Part shown: positions 35,724 through 44,421 of the stretch, piece after piece
How the letters are laid out: each line of letters starts with the position of its first letter
How positions within the stretch are numbered: the stretch's first letter is position 1
From: Clostridiales bacterium DTU073
GTDB lineage: Bacteria > Bacillota > Peptococcia > DRI-13 > DTU073
Assembly: GCA_001512665.1 (NCBI GenBank)
Contig: LFSF01000029.1
Coordinates: 33,355 to 86,419, forward strand
Direction of reading: 5' to 3'
Length of the DNA: 53,065 nt
Position numbers and translations under genes: made by a program
Notes under the pieces: model-generated
What the model saw: the letters and a program-made list of their open reading frames with translations, nothing else
The model's database searches: none
Told to the model about the DNA's origin: nothing

Positions 35724-36932
35724 ATGGTAAGTTTGAATGAAACGCCTCGTGCTGAGCGAGTTCATATAGCTTTATTCGGGATTACTAATGCCGGAAAATC
35801 TAGTCTGATCAATGCTTTGACAGATCAAGAGATAGCCTTAGTTTCAGATGTAAAAGGAACAACAACCGATCCAGTCTATAAGGCAATGGAGCTTTCTCCT
35901 ATTGGTCCGGTTGTGCTTATTGATACAGCAGGGTTAGATGATCGAAGCGAATTAGGGGAGCTGAGAAAAGAGAAGACGTTAGAGGTACTAAACAAAACAG
36001 ATGTGGCTATTTTAGTATGTGATGCCCAAGCAGGGATTACTGATTTTGACCGCGAAATTTTGCAGCTATTAAAAGAGAAAAAGATACCTCTGGTAGGAGT
36101 TATAAATAAGTTAGATTTACTTGCCGAAAGTGAAGTAAAGTTAAAAAAATATGCCCAGAAATTAGGTATAAAACTAGTAGGTGTCAGCACTTATACAGGA
36201 GAAGGGTTGAAGGAGTTAAAAGAGGCATTAATTAAGATTGTGCCGGAAGATAAAAATAAATTTTCAATTATTGGTGATTTAATTTCTCCGGGTGATTTTG
36301 TCGTTTTGGTTATTCCGTTGGATGAATCCGCTCCTAAAGGTAGATTGATTTTACCGCAACAGCAAACCTTGCGGGATATTTTGGACCATAACGCTGTGGC
36401 TATAGCGACGAAGGAAGACCAAGTAAAAGAGACTTTGAGTAATTTAGGGAAAAAACCACGCTTAGTAATTACTGATTCTCAGGCGTTTGGGAAGGTGTCA
36501 GTGCAAATTCCGGAAGATGTGCCTTTAACCTCATTTTCAATCCTCTTTGCTCGACACAAAGGTGATTTAAAGGAATTAGTCAAAGGGGCTCAAGCTGTTA
36601 GTAAGCTTAAAGACGGGGATAAAATTTTGATTGCGGAAGCCTGTACCCATCATCGCCAGTCTGATGATCTCGGTACGGTCAAGATTCCCCGTTGGTTAAA
36701 ACAGAAAACAGGAAAAGAGTTGGTTTTCGAACATTCCAGTGGTTATTCTTTTCCCGATAATGTACAGGATTATGATTTAATTATCCATTGTGCCGGTTGT
36801 ATGCTCAATCGTAAGGCGATGCTTTATCGGATTAATCAAGCTATAGAGGCTGGAGTACCGATTGTTAATTATGGTGTTTTGATTGCTTATTTACATGGGA
36901 TTTTGGATAGGGCGCTAGAGCCGTTTAAGTGA
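35724..36932 (+). CDS. hydF: [FeFe]-hydrogenase maturation GTPase HydF
   Basis: Scaffold on which the H-cluster precursor is assembled before transfer to the hydrogenase. 402 residues: GTPase domain with GITNAGKSSLINAL, GTTTDP, DTAGLDD and NKLD (about 15-175); a dimerisation domain; and a C-terminal [4Fe-4S]-binding domain with ACTHH and HCAGCML, the CxH...HCxxC ligand pattern. ATG 35724 lies 7 nt after AAAGGAG. hydE, hydG and the hydrogenase are not in the window. The gene implies the organism makes [FeFe]-hydrogenase. Confidence 0.97.
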   Translation: MVSLNETPRAERVHIALFGITNAGKSSLINALTDQEIALVSDVKGTTTDPVYKAMELSPIGPVVLIDTAGLDDRSELGELRKEKTLEVLNKTDVAILVCDAQAGITDFDREILQLLKEKKIPLVGVINKLDLLAESEVKLKKYAQKLGIKLVGVSTYTGEGLKELKEALIKIVPEDKNKFSIIGDLISPGDFVVLVIPLDESAPKGRLILPQQQTLRDILDHNAVAIATKEDQVKETLSNLGKKPRLVITDSQAFGKVSVQIPEDVPLTSFSILFARHKGDLKELVKGAQAVSKLKDGDKILIAEACTHHRQSDDLGTVKIPRWLKQKTGKELVFEHSSGYSFPDNVQDYDLIIHCAGCMLNRKAMLYRINQAIEAGVPIVNYGVLIAYLHGILDRALEPFK

Positions 36933-36956
36933 TATTTAGCTTGAAACAATCATTAA

Positions 36957-37060
36957 GTGTCATGGGGACGTTTCTCCTGCCACATTTTTGAAGATGATGA
37001 AACACGTATGAAATGTGGCAGGAGAAACGTCCCCATGACACACGCCCCCCTGCCACAGTT
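36957..37060. repeat. REP/BIME-like inverted repeat
   Basis: Perfect 31-bp arms, 36957-36987 and 37011-37041, separated by 23 nt. The core includes GGGGACGTTTCTCC, similar to the GGGGACGGTTCTC-type palindromes I associate with RAYT transposases in Clostridia. A partial unit CCCCCCTGCCACAG follows (37045-37058). No transposase is nearby. It sits between hydF and spoIIIAA. Confidence 0.75.
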
Positions 37061-37067
37061 TTTTCTA

Positions 37068-37097
37068 AAGAGGAGTTTTTACTCCTTTTATTTTTTT
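37068..37097 (+). terminator. Terminator between hydF and spoIIIAA
   Basis: AGGAGT (37071-37076) pairs with ACTCCT (37081-37086), extended by AAG/TTT with one wobble; loop TTTT, then a T-rich tail including seven T in a row. Confidence 0.75.
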
Positions 37098-37107
37098 GCA
37101 TAAATAT

Positions 37108-37142
37108 AGAACTTGGACAATATATTATATTGTCCAAGTTCT
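37108..37142. repeat. Perfect 35-nt palindrome upstream of spoIIIAA
   Basis: Two 17-nt arms with one central base: left AGAACTTGGACAATATA, right its exact complement. TTTTAT follows on the plus strand, so it can be read as a second terminator or as a DNA operator; the spoIIIAA ribosome binding site AAGGAG begins 6 nt later. Confidence 0.75.
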
Positions 37143-37163
37143 TTTATAAGGAGAGAAAGTTTT

Positions 37164-38210
37164 ATGGCTAAAGTTTTTATTAATAAAAATATAAAAAACA
37201 TAAATAAAGAAAAAATTCAAGAAAATTTATCCGGAATAGAAACATCACCCTTAACAGTATCTTCACTGACCTGGTTTCAGGCTTTGTCTCCTCAATTACA
37301 GGAACTTGTTGTGGAAGGTTTACAGCCGTTTGTGGGTGAGATTGAAGAAATCCGGTTAAGAGTGAATAGACCGATTGTTTTTCGGGTGGGAACTCAAGAA
37401 ATGACGGTAACTGCACAAAAAAAATTCACTTTACAATTGGAGCAAGGTTACATAGTTACCCGGGAAGAAATGGAAAGAACTGTGCAAATCTTTAGTCAGA
37501 ACTCCCTTTATGCTTGGGAAGACGAATTTAAAAATGGGTATCTTACTATTCCCGGCGGTCATCGAATTGGGTTCGTAGGCAGAGGAGTTTTAGATCATGG
37601 GGAGATTAAAACCTTGAAGGAGCTCTCCGGAATAAATTATCGTATAGGCCGGCAAATAATAGGGTGTGCTGATGAGGTATTACCGTATTTAGTAAAAAGA
37701 GAACAAGTTTATCATACCTTAATAATTTCACCACCTCAGTGTGGTAAAACAACTTTGTTACGTGATATTATCAGGCAAATTAGTGATGGGAGACCTGATC
37801 TGCATTTTCCGGGAATGAATGTAGGTTTAGTAGACGAGCGTTCAGAAATTGCCGGTATGTATCAGGGTGAACCACAGTTTCAAATCGGTTTGAGAACAGA
37901 TGTGTTGGATGCTTGTCCCAAGGCTCAGGGAATGATGATGCTAATCAGATCAATGTCACCTGGGCTTATCGCAACAGATGAAATTGGCAAGAAAGAAGAT
38001 ATAGATGCACTGTATAATGCCTTACAAGCCGGAGTAAAAGTAATTACTACAGTTCATGGCAGTGGATTTGAGGAAATAAAAGAGAGATTAAATTTACAAA
38101 GTTTAATCAATTGGCGTTTTTTTGAAAGGATTATTGTTTTAAGCAGACGTGAAGGAGTAGGTACAATTGAAAAGATCTTAGACGGAAAAACTTTGGAAAG
38201 GTTGAGATAG
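37164..38210 (+). CDS. spoIIIAA: Stage III sporulation protein AA
   Basis: Cytoplasmic secretion-type ATPase of the SpoIIIA-SpoIIQ feeding-tube complex that supports the forespore, 348 residues. Walker A SPPQCGKTTLLRD (about 200-212), Walker B VGLVDERSEIAG and the Asn-containing IATDEIG are visible; the N-terminal domain spans about 1-130. ATG 37164 follows AAGGAGAG; an upstream frame through the palindrome has no site. In known spore formers the operon is under sigma-E; no clear sigma-E boxes could be separated from the palindrome here. Confidence 0.96.
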   Translation: MAKVFINKNIKNINKEKIQENLSGIETSPLTVSSLTWFQALSPQLQELVVEGLQPFVGEIEEIRLRVNRPIVFRVGTQEMTVTAQKKFTLQLEQGYIVTREEMERTVQIFSQNSLYAWEDEFKNGYLTIPGGHRIGFVGRGVLDHGEIKTLKELSGINYRIGRQIIGCADEVLPYLVKREQVYHTLIISPPQCGKTTLLRDIIRQISDGRPDLHFPGMNVGLVDERSEIAGMYQGEPQFQIGLRTDVLDACPKAQGMMMLIRSMSPGLIATDEIGKKEDIDALYNALQAGVKVITTVHGSGFEEIKERLNLQSLINWRFFERIIVLSRREGVGTIEKILDGKTLERLR

Positions 38211-38212
38211 GT

Positions 38213-38731
38213 ATGTTAAAGATATTAGGCGCATTTTGTATTTTAGGTGGCTGTGGTTATATAGGAGCCAGAATTTCTCGTATTTATAAAAAAAGGACAG
38301 AGCTTTTTCGTTTTTTGCAAAATGGCTTGGCTTTGTTGGAAACGGAAATTAATTATGCCTCTACACCATTACCTTTAGCTTTGGAAAGGGTAGGGAAAAA
38401 GATTAATAAAGACTGCCGGCCTTTGTTTGTCAAAGCTGCTGCAGTTTTACAGGAAAAAAAGGGGGTAACTGCTACTGAAGCTTGGGAAGCCGGAGTAACA
38501 GCTCTTTGTCATGAAGTTCCTTTAACTGAAGAAGAGAAGGAATTATTATTTATTTTTGGCCATGGTTTAGGCGGGTCTGATAAAGAAGAACAAATAAAAA
38601 ATATTGTGCTGACTCAAAAACAACTGAATTTGCTGGAAAAAGTTGCGGAAGAGGAACAAGTACGAAATCAAAAAATGTGGCAGTATCTTAGCTTTTCAAT
38701 TGGAGCAGTTATCGTACTAATTCTCATTTAA
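38213..38731 (+). CDS. spoIIIAB: Stage III sporulation protein AB
   Basis: 172-residue membrane protein of the SpoIIIA complex, resembling the type II secretion F-protein. Helices at both ends (LKILGAFCILGGCGYIGA and SFSIGAVIVLILI) flank a cytoplasmic helical region with FLQNGLALLETEINY. Starts 2 nt after the spoIIIAA stop. Confidence 0.94.
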   Translation: MLKILGAFCILGGCGYIGARISRIYKKRTELFRFLQNGLALLETEINYASTPLPLALERVGKKINKDCRPLFVKAAAVLQEKKGVTATEAWEAGVTALCHEVPLTEEEKELLFIFGHGLGGSDKEEQIKNIVLTQKQLNLLEKVAEEEQVRNQKMWQYLSFSIGAVIVLILI

Positions 38732-38767
38732 AGGTTCAGAATAGAGAAAAAGGGGAAGAGTTGATTT

Positions 38768-38962
38768 ATGAATGTTGAGTTGATTTTTCAAATTGCGGGA
38801 ATAGGCATATTAACCTCGATTTTTCATATTGTTTTGAAACAGGCAGGGAAAGAGGAGTATTCTTTTATTGCGACTTTAGCAGGGGTGGCGATAGCTTTGA
38901 TCATGGTTATACAACTTTTAGCAGAATTGTTGGAGCAAGTTAAAGGTGTTTTTTTTCTGTAA
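38768..38962 (+). CDS. spoIIIAC: Stage III sporulation protein AC
   Basis: Small two-helix membrane protein of 64 residues; conserved IAGIGILTSIFHIVLKQAGKEEYSF. Resembles SpoIIIAD and c-ring-like oligomers; part of the membrane platform of the SpoIIIA complex. Confidence 0.94.
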   Translation: MNVELIFQIAGIGILTSIFHIVLKQAGKEEYSFIATLAGVAIALIMVIQLLAELLEQVKGVFFL

Positions 38963-39006
38963 AAATTATGAAGGAAGATAGAGGTTAGTAATTCTAGAGG
39001 TGTGAT

Positions 39007-39393
39007 ATGGAGATTTTTCAAGTAGTGGGAATTGGTCTTACCGGAGCAGTTCTGGCTGTATATGTTAAGGAAAGCAACCGGGAAATTGCTGTATTAATCA
39101 GCTTAGTAACTGGATTGGTGCTTTTTTTATTTGCTTTGAGTCAGGTAGGTGCTGTAATTAAAGTATTGGTCGAATTAGCTACACGGGCAAATATTAATCT
39201 ATTTTATTTGACCATTGTTTTAAAGATTATGGGTATTGCCTATATTGCTGAATTTGGTGCGCAGATTTGCCGGGATGCCGGGGAGGGTTCAACTGCTACG
39301 AAAATCGAATTTGCGGCTAAAATATTAGTGATGGTCCTAGCTTTACCAATTATTATGGCCTTAATGGAATCTGTTTTACGGCTTTTACCTTGA
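39007..39393 (+). CDS. spoIIIAD: Stage III sporulation protein AD
   Basis: 128-residue membrane protein with about four helices, the second half being a tandem SpoIIIAC-like unit. Conserved IVLKIMGIAYIAEFGAQICRDAGE. Follows spoIIIAC by 44 nt, with GAGGTG before the start. Confidence 0.94.
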   Translation: MEIFQVVGIGLTGAVLAVYVKESNREIAVLISLVTGLVLFLFALSQVGAVIKVLVELATRANINLFYLTIVLKIMGIAYIAEFGAQICRDAGEGSTATKIEFAAKILVMVLALPIIMALMESVLRLLP

Positions 39394-39407
39394 GGTGATT
39401 AAGAAAG

Positions 39408-40604
39408 ATGAAAACAATAAGAATATTCTCCCTGGTTTTATGTGGTTTTCTTTTCTGTCCGTTTTTGGTTTTGGCAGCTAATACCCCTAATATTACTGAT
39501 TCACCTTTTACACCTCAGGATATCTTAGAAATTCAACAACAAAACTTAGATCTTAGTGAATTAGAAGAGTTTATTAAAGAGGTTGACGAGGATATTAAAG
39601 CCATCCTCCCGGAATTTTTTCTTACACAAATCTTTAATAATTTAAAAAGCGGTAGCTTTGAAATTCATCCGCGAGAAACCATAAAAAAGATTTTTAATTA
39701 TTTTATGCGGGAGGTAATGGTTAATTTATCACTATTGGGTAAGCTTTTAATTATTGCCGTGTTATGTGCAATTTTGCAAACATTACAGTCTGCTTTTGAA
39801 AAAGGGACTGTTGCGCGTCTAGCTTATTTTATTTGTTTTTTGGTTGTAATTACTTTGGCCATTAATTCTTTTAAAATAGCCATAACTATTGGTATATCCA
39901 CTATAGATAAAATGGTGGATTTTATGAGGCTATTGCTACCGGTACTTTTAGTGCTTTTAACAACAGTAGGGGGACTTACTTCGACGGCTTTATTACAACC
40001 TTTTTTGTTAGTTTTTCTTAGTTTTATGTCTTTTTTTACCCAAAAAATTATTTTCCCCTTGATTTTTCTAACTGCTGTTTTATGTATTGCTAATAATATG
40101 TCTGACCAATTTAAAGTATCGCGTCTTGCCGGTTTTTTTAAGCAGATAACCAAAGTAGGGATTGGTCTTGTGTTAACACTTTTTATCGGGGTGTTATCTA
40201 TACAAGGGGTAGCAGGTGCTGTTACCGACGGGGTTACTCTGAGAACTGCTAAATACATGACAGGTGCTTTTATTCCTATAGCAGGTAGTATGCTTGCTGA
40301 TACCCTTGATGCGGTTATGGGAGGAGCGCTTTTATTAAAAAATGTTCTAGGCTTAACGGGCGTTTTAGTATTAGCAGCTATTATTTTGTTACCGGTAATT
40401 AAAATTATTGCTCTGGCTGTCATTTATCGACTTGCTTCTGCCTTAATCCAGCCTATGGGTGATTCTTTGTTGGCTAATACTTTGGAGCAGATGGCAGAGT
40501 GCCTTTTTCTGGCTTTTGCTGCAGTAACAGCTGTGGCGATTATGTTTTTTTTGACGATTACGATTATTGTTGGTGCGGCTAATTTTACTTTCATGCTTAG
40601 GTAG
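39408..40604 (+). CDS. spoIIIAE: Stage III sporulation protein AE
   Basis: Polytopic membrane protein of 398 residues with an N-terminal signal segment (ending VLAANTPN), an extracytoplasmic region (about 25-100) and about eight helices. Conserved GVLSIQGVAGAVTDGVTLRTAK in the middle. Permease-like component of the SpoIIIA complex. Confidence 0.95.
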   Translation: MKTIRIFSLVLCGFLFCPFLVLAANTPNITDSPFTPQDILEIQQQNLDLSELEEFIKEVDEDIKAILPEFFLTQIFNNLKSGSFEIHPRETIKKIFNYFMREVMVNLSLLGKLLIIAVLCAILQTLQSAFEKGTVARLAYFICFLVVITLAINSFKIAITIGISTIDKMVDFMRLLLPVLLVLLTTVGGLTSTALLQPFLLVFLSFMSFFTQKIIFPLIFLTAVLCIANNMSDQFKVSRLAGFFKQITKVGIGLVLTLFIGVLSIQGVAGAVTDGVTLRTAKYMTGAFIPIAGSMLADTLDAVMGGALLLKNVLGLTGVLVLAAIILLPVIKIIALAVIYRLASALIQPMGDSLLANTLEQMAECLFLAFAAVTAVAIMFFLTITIIVGAANFTFMLR

Positions 40605-40614
40605 GTGTGTGGGG

Positions 40615-41232
40615 ATGTCTGTTTTGACAGAATTAGTGCGAAATATAATGCTAATTATTATTTTAACGTCATTTTTGGATATGATTATGCCTTCACATAG
40701 TATGCAGCGTTTTGTAAAGGTTGTGATGGGGCTTTTTGTGTTGATTGCTATTTTAAATCCCATCTTAAATTTAATCAATCAAGGACAAGAGATAGAAGCT
40801 TTTGTTTGGCAAGAGGAAGAATTTTATGAATCTCAGTTTAATAGTGTTTTAGAACAGGGAGAAAATTTGCAAAGGGTCAACCGGGAAATATTATGGGAGA
40901 CCTATCAGCAGAAAATAGAAAAACAAATGGAGACCTTGGTTTTAACAGTAGATGGTGTGGAAAAAGCTGAAGTGCAGGTTCAGTTGGATCAAACAGTAAA
41001 TAAAGAATGTCCGGAATTATTTGAAGAAATATTGGTTTCTATTGGTGTTAGTAATAAAGATGAAGAAAAGGAAGGAGGGTCAGAATTTATTAAACCGGTA
41101 AAGATTAATCAGGGCAAAACTATAGAGAAACAACGGAGTAGAGAGGAACAATTGCTGGAGGCAGAAATAATAAAAGTGATTTCTCAATATTTGGGGATTA
41201 AGGACCAACAAATTAAGATAGTTTTTACTTAA
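40615..41232 (+). CDS. spoIIIAF: Stage III sporulation protein AF
   Basis: 205 residues with two N-terminal helices and a cytoplasmic or mother-cell domain (about 70-205) that contains charged helices and a ring-building-motif-like fold. ATG 40615 follows TGTGTGGGG, 10 nt after spoIIIAE; an earlier frame overlapping spoIIIAE is unlikely. Conserved MQRFVKVVMGLFVLIAILNPIL region. Confidence 0.92.
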   Translation: MSVLTELVRNIMLIIILTSFLDMIMPSHSMQRFVKVVMGLFVLIAILNPILNLINQGQEIEAFVWQEEEFYESQFNSVLEQGENLQRVNREILWETYQQKIEKQMETLVLTVDGVEKAEVQVQLDQTVNKECPELFEEILVSIGVSNKDEEKEGGSEFIKPVKINQGKTIEKQRSREEQLLEAEIIKVISQYLGIKDQQIKIVFT

Positions 41233-41275
41233 CTAAGATTTGTTAAGTGATATATTGGACCGGAGGTGCAGTTGG

Positions 41276-41863
41276 ATGAACGAATTTTACAAATCTATAC
41301 TTGATCCTAAGGGTAGGTTTGGGGTTTGGGGTATAGTTACATTAATTATTCTGGGAATTTTGCTGATGATTGTTCCGGGATTGCTTTTAGATGATCAAAA
41401 TAAGACGGCGGTTCCCGAAAAAATACCGCAAAAATCCATGGAAGATATGCGACCTATTGCTTCGTCATTAATGAGTATGGAAGATGTTTTGGCTAAACAA
41501 ATCACTGACATATTAAGTCAAGTAGAGGGCGTTGGTCATGTTTCTGTAGCAATAAGCCTCGCAGCCGGTCAGGAACAAGACTATGCTAAAAATGTCAATA
41601 ATCAAAAAACAATTGTCGAGGAAAAAGATACACAAGGTGGAGTAAGAGTGACTACTGAGATTGATGAGCAAACAGAGTATGTTTTAGTTCAAAGCAGGAA
41701 TGAACCGTTAGTTCTTAAGGAAAAGGCACCGGAAATAAAAGGAGTTCTGGTTGTGGCTGAAGGTGCTAATGATGTGGAATTAAAAATACAATTAAGTAGG
41801 GCTGTTCAGTCTTTATTTGATTTACCGGCACATAAAATAATGATACTTCCCAAAGAAAGGTAG
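41276..41863 (+). CDS. spoIIIAG: Stage III sporulation protein AG
   Basis: 195 residues, one membrane helix (about 17-37) and an extracytoplasmic ring-building domain (about 70-195) with SQVEGVGHVSVAISLAAGQ and KAPEIKGVLVVAEGAND. In B. subtilis SpoIIIAG forms a large ring in the intermembrane space. ATG 41276 follows GGAGGTG. Confidence 0.94.
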   Translation: MNEFYKSILDPKGRFGVWGIVTLIILGILLMIVPGLLLDDQNKTAVPEKIPQKSMEDMRPIASSLMSMEDVLAKQITDILSQVEGVGHVSVAISLAAGQEQDYAKNVNNQKTIVEEKDTQGGVRVTTEIDEQTEYVLVQSRNEPLVLKEKAPEIKGVLVVAEGANDVELKIQLSRAVQSLFDLPAHKIMILPKER

Positions 41864-41866
41864 GTA

Positions 41867-42454
41867 ATGATGATTATGACTACAATTTTTCTTCGTTTTA
41901 AAAGCTTGCTTACATTAGGCTTAATTGTTTTAAGCATCTCTTTTGTTTGGTTTGCTCTTACGTCTGGTTATCAAGGAAAGAATTTTTTAACCGAAGATGA
42001 GCATCCGGCAATGCTGGAAGAGACAGAGGGCGATAGATTGGAACCGGAAGAAGTAAGCACTCAGCCCCAGATTACGATAATTTCTGAAGAGGAAAAAGAG
42101 TTAAAAGATAACTTTTTTAGTGAATATCGTTTAGAAAGGGAGAGGACACGAAGTGAACGGGTGGAAAGATTAAATGAAATTATTAATAATCCAAATAGTA
42201 GTGAGGATATTCGTTTAAAAGCTCAAGAAGAATTACTATGGTTTACTAACAATATTGGGAAGGAAACAAAAATTGAAAATGCCCTACTTGCGAAGGGCTT
42301 TACTGATGTAATATCAGTAATCGAAAAAGAATCGGTAATGGTGGTGGTACCTTCCGAGGGATTAAGAGATGATGAGATTGCCAGGATTGCAGATATAGTC
42401 ACGATGATTTCCGGCTGTAAAATGGAAGATGTGGTGATTGTACCCAAAGCATAG
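41867..42454 (+). CDS. spoIIIAH: Stage III sporulation protein AH
   Basis: 195 residues; one membrane helix (about 12-30), a charged linker and a C-terminal ring-building domain (about 95-195), the partner of SpoIIQ in the channel. The conserved block IENALLAKGFTDVISVIEKESVMVVV is present. Several ATG codons lie close together (41867, 41870, 41876); the AGGTAGG site suits the last two as well. Last gene of the operon. Confidence 0.94.
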   Translation: MMIMTTIFLRFKSLLTLGLIVLSISFVWFALTSGYQGKNFLTEDEHPAMLEETEGDRLEPEEVSTQPQITIISEEEKELKDNFFSEYRLERERTRSERVERLNEIINNPNSSEDIRLKAQEELLWFTNNIGKETKIENALLAKGFTDVISVIEKESVMVVVPSEGLRDDEIARIADIVTMISGCKMEDVVIVPKA

Positions 42455-42603
42455 AGGTGTATACTTTTATTATTCAGAATAGTAAATAATTAAAACTATT
42501 TTCCCCATTTTGAAAGGAAATTTGTAATAATATAACGAATTATGATATAAAAATGCATCTTAGTAAAATTAGTGTAATTTATCTCTAAAGGAGGCAGTTT
42601 TAA

Positions 42604-44295
42604 ATGAGCTTGAAAATTAGGGGAAAATTATTATTAATGGTTTTTTCGTTATTTATAGTTTTTAGTATTTTTGTAAACGTCGTAGTTTATTTTGAATTTG
42701 ATGAATTCATTACTACTAACCTTTTGACGACAAATGCTGATTTGGGTATGCAATTAATTGAAACGAAATATCCCGGAAAATGGAGTATAGTAGGTGATAA
42801 ATTATATAAAGGTGATGTTTTAATTAATAATAATTATGAAGTTGTTGATTTGATTAAAGAAAACGCAAATGTAGAATGTACTATTTTTTTATATGATACA
42901 AGAATAGCTACTACGGTGATAAATAATGGAGAGAGAGCAGTAGGAACTATAGCGGACCAAAAGGTAATAAATACGGTAATGGGTGAAAATAAAGAGTATC
43001 TTGGTGTAGCTAATGTCGTCAATATTGAGCATGAAACTATATATGTACCGATCAAAGACAGTAATAACAAAACAATAGGGATGTTTTTCATTGGTATACC
43101 AAAGCAGTTTATTCAAATTGAAGTAAATAAAGTAATCTATAATATTGTGTTAATTACTGCTATATTAGTTTTCTTAGCAGGTTTGTTAATCAACATTTTT
43201 GCCAATAGGATAATTATCAAGCCATTGACATATTTGGAAGCTCATTTACAAAAATTTGCTACCGGTGATTTAACTACAGAGGTTGATAATGAATATTTAA
43301 AGAAAACAGATGAATTTGGGCAAATAGTTAATGCCGCTAAAATAACACAGGATTCAACCAAAGATATGATAAAAACTATCGTAGATAACTCAGAAAGCAT
43401 TAATAAACAATCAGATATTTTAGCCGCAGTATCTCAAGAAATGTCTTCGGCTTCAGAAACAGTGACAACATCAATTCAAGAGATTGCTGAAGGTACAGGT
43501 ACCCTCACGGAAAATTTATTTGAGATAAATGAAATATTAGAGCGTTTTAATAAAGATTTAGATAATATGACTTCAGCAATAAAAGAAATTGATTCCGGTT
43601 CTAAAGATGTAAAAGTATTGACTAATGAAACAAATAGTAAGATGGAGTTATTAAGAGAGTCAGTAAACAATTTTACCGATTCGTTTAAACATTTTGTAGA
43701 TAGGTTTGCAAGCTTAGGTAAGAATGTGGTTAAAATAAATGAGATTATTACCTTGATAAATGAAATCGCAGATCAAACAAATTTGTTAGCTTTAAATGCA
43801 GCAATCGAAGCTGCAGGTGCCGGAGCTGCCGGAAGAGGTTTTACCATTGTTGCTGAAGAAATCAGAATTCTGGCAGAACAAACTAAAGCATCTTCCGAAG
43901 ATATTAATAAACTTATTGGTACAATTTCTGATGAGACAAATGATGTTCTGGCCAGAGCCAGTAATGAAATGAACCAACAATTGGAGGAGCAGTTTGATGT
44001 TATTACAAAAGCCTTAACTTCATATCAAGATGTTATCTCCGTAATTAACGATTTAGTTCCTAAAATAGAAGCTATTGATGAGGGAACAACAAATATAGAA
44101 AAACAGAAGGATATTATACTCAAAAATGTTCAGGAGGCCTCTAGTGTTGCACAGCAAGTTTCAGCTTCGACTCAAGAAATAGCGGCTTCTTCTGAAGAGT
44201 TGTATGCTTCCACAGAGGAAGTATCATCAACAGCTCAGACTTTAAATATAATGACTAAAGAAATGATTGATGCAGTTCATAAATTTAAATTATAA
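42604..44295 (+). CDS. Methyl-accepting chemotaxis protein with Cache sensor and altered tip
   Basis: Transmembrane chemoreceptor of 563 residues: TM1 (about 8-30), a single-Cache extracytoplasmic domain (about 35-180), TM2 (about 182-205), HAMP (about 205-260) and a signalling coiled coil. The hairpin tip reads NLLALNAAIEAAGAGAAGRG, where the usual sequence is NAAIEAARAGEAGRG: the Arg and Glu are replaced by Gly and Ala. The protein is otherwise full length. AAAGGAGG precedes the ATG; TTGTAA and TATAAA 18 nt apart around 42526-42560 are a weak promoter candidate. Ligand unknown. Confidence 0.93.
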   Translation: MSLKIRGKLLLMVFSLFIVFSIFVNVVVYFEFDEFITTNLLTTNADLGMQLIETKYPGKWSIVGDKLYKGDVLINNNYEVVDLIKENANVECTIFLYDTRIATTVINNGERAVGTIADQKVINTVMGENKEYLGVANVVNIEHETIYVPIKDSNNKTIGMFFIGIPKQFIQIEVNKVIYNIVLITAILVFLAGLLINIFANRIIIKPLTYLEAHLQKFATGDLTTEVDNEYLKKTDEFGQIVNAAKITQDSTKDMIKTIVDNSESINKQSDILAAVSQEMSSASETVTTSIQEIAEGTGTLTENLFEINEILERFNKDLDNMTSAIKEIDSGSKDVKVLTNETNSKMELLRESVNNFTDSFKHFVDRFASLGKNVVKINEIITLINEIADQTNLLALNAAIEAAGAGAAGRGFTIVAEEIRILAEQTKASSEDINKLIGTISDETNDVLARASNEMNQQLEEQFDVITKALTSYQDVISVINDLVPKIEAIDEGTTNIEKQKDIILKNVQEASSVAQQVSASTQEIAASSEELYASTEEVSSTAQTLNIMTKEMIDAVHKFKL

Positions 44296-44349
44296 AAAAT
44301 ACTTGCATTAGATTTTTAAGTAAATTATAATTGAAATTGTTAAAATCAG

Positions 44350-44421
44350 CGTTGACTAGGTTAAACGAGTCACCGACGTTTAACTTGGCTACGGTGAAAA
44401 AATAAGGAGGTGAAGGTTGTC
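44350..44421 (+). ncRNA. rpsO leader with S15-type pseudoknot
   Basis: Stem 1: AGGTTAAACG (44358-44367) with CGTTTAACTT (44377-44386), two wobbles. Loop bases TCACCG (44370-44375) are exactly complementary to CGGTGA (44392-44397), just upstream of AAGGAGG, giving an H-type pseudoknot. GACT/AGTC (44354-44357 with 44368-44371) offers an alternative. This layout fits autoregulatory S15-binding leaders. Confidence 0.6.

Noticed and set aside
39824-40423. Minus-strand ORF of 199 codons inside spoIIIAE
   Set aside because: Antisense of a conserved gene with low-complexity composition and no ribosome binding site.
42541-42590. Short ORF before the chemoreceptor
   Set aside because: Eleven codons without a ribosome binding site.
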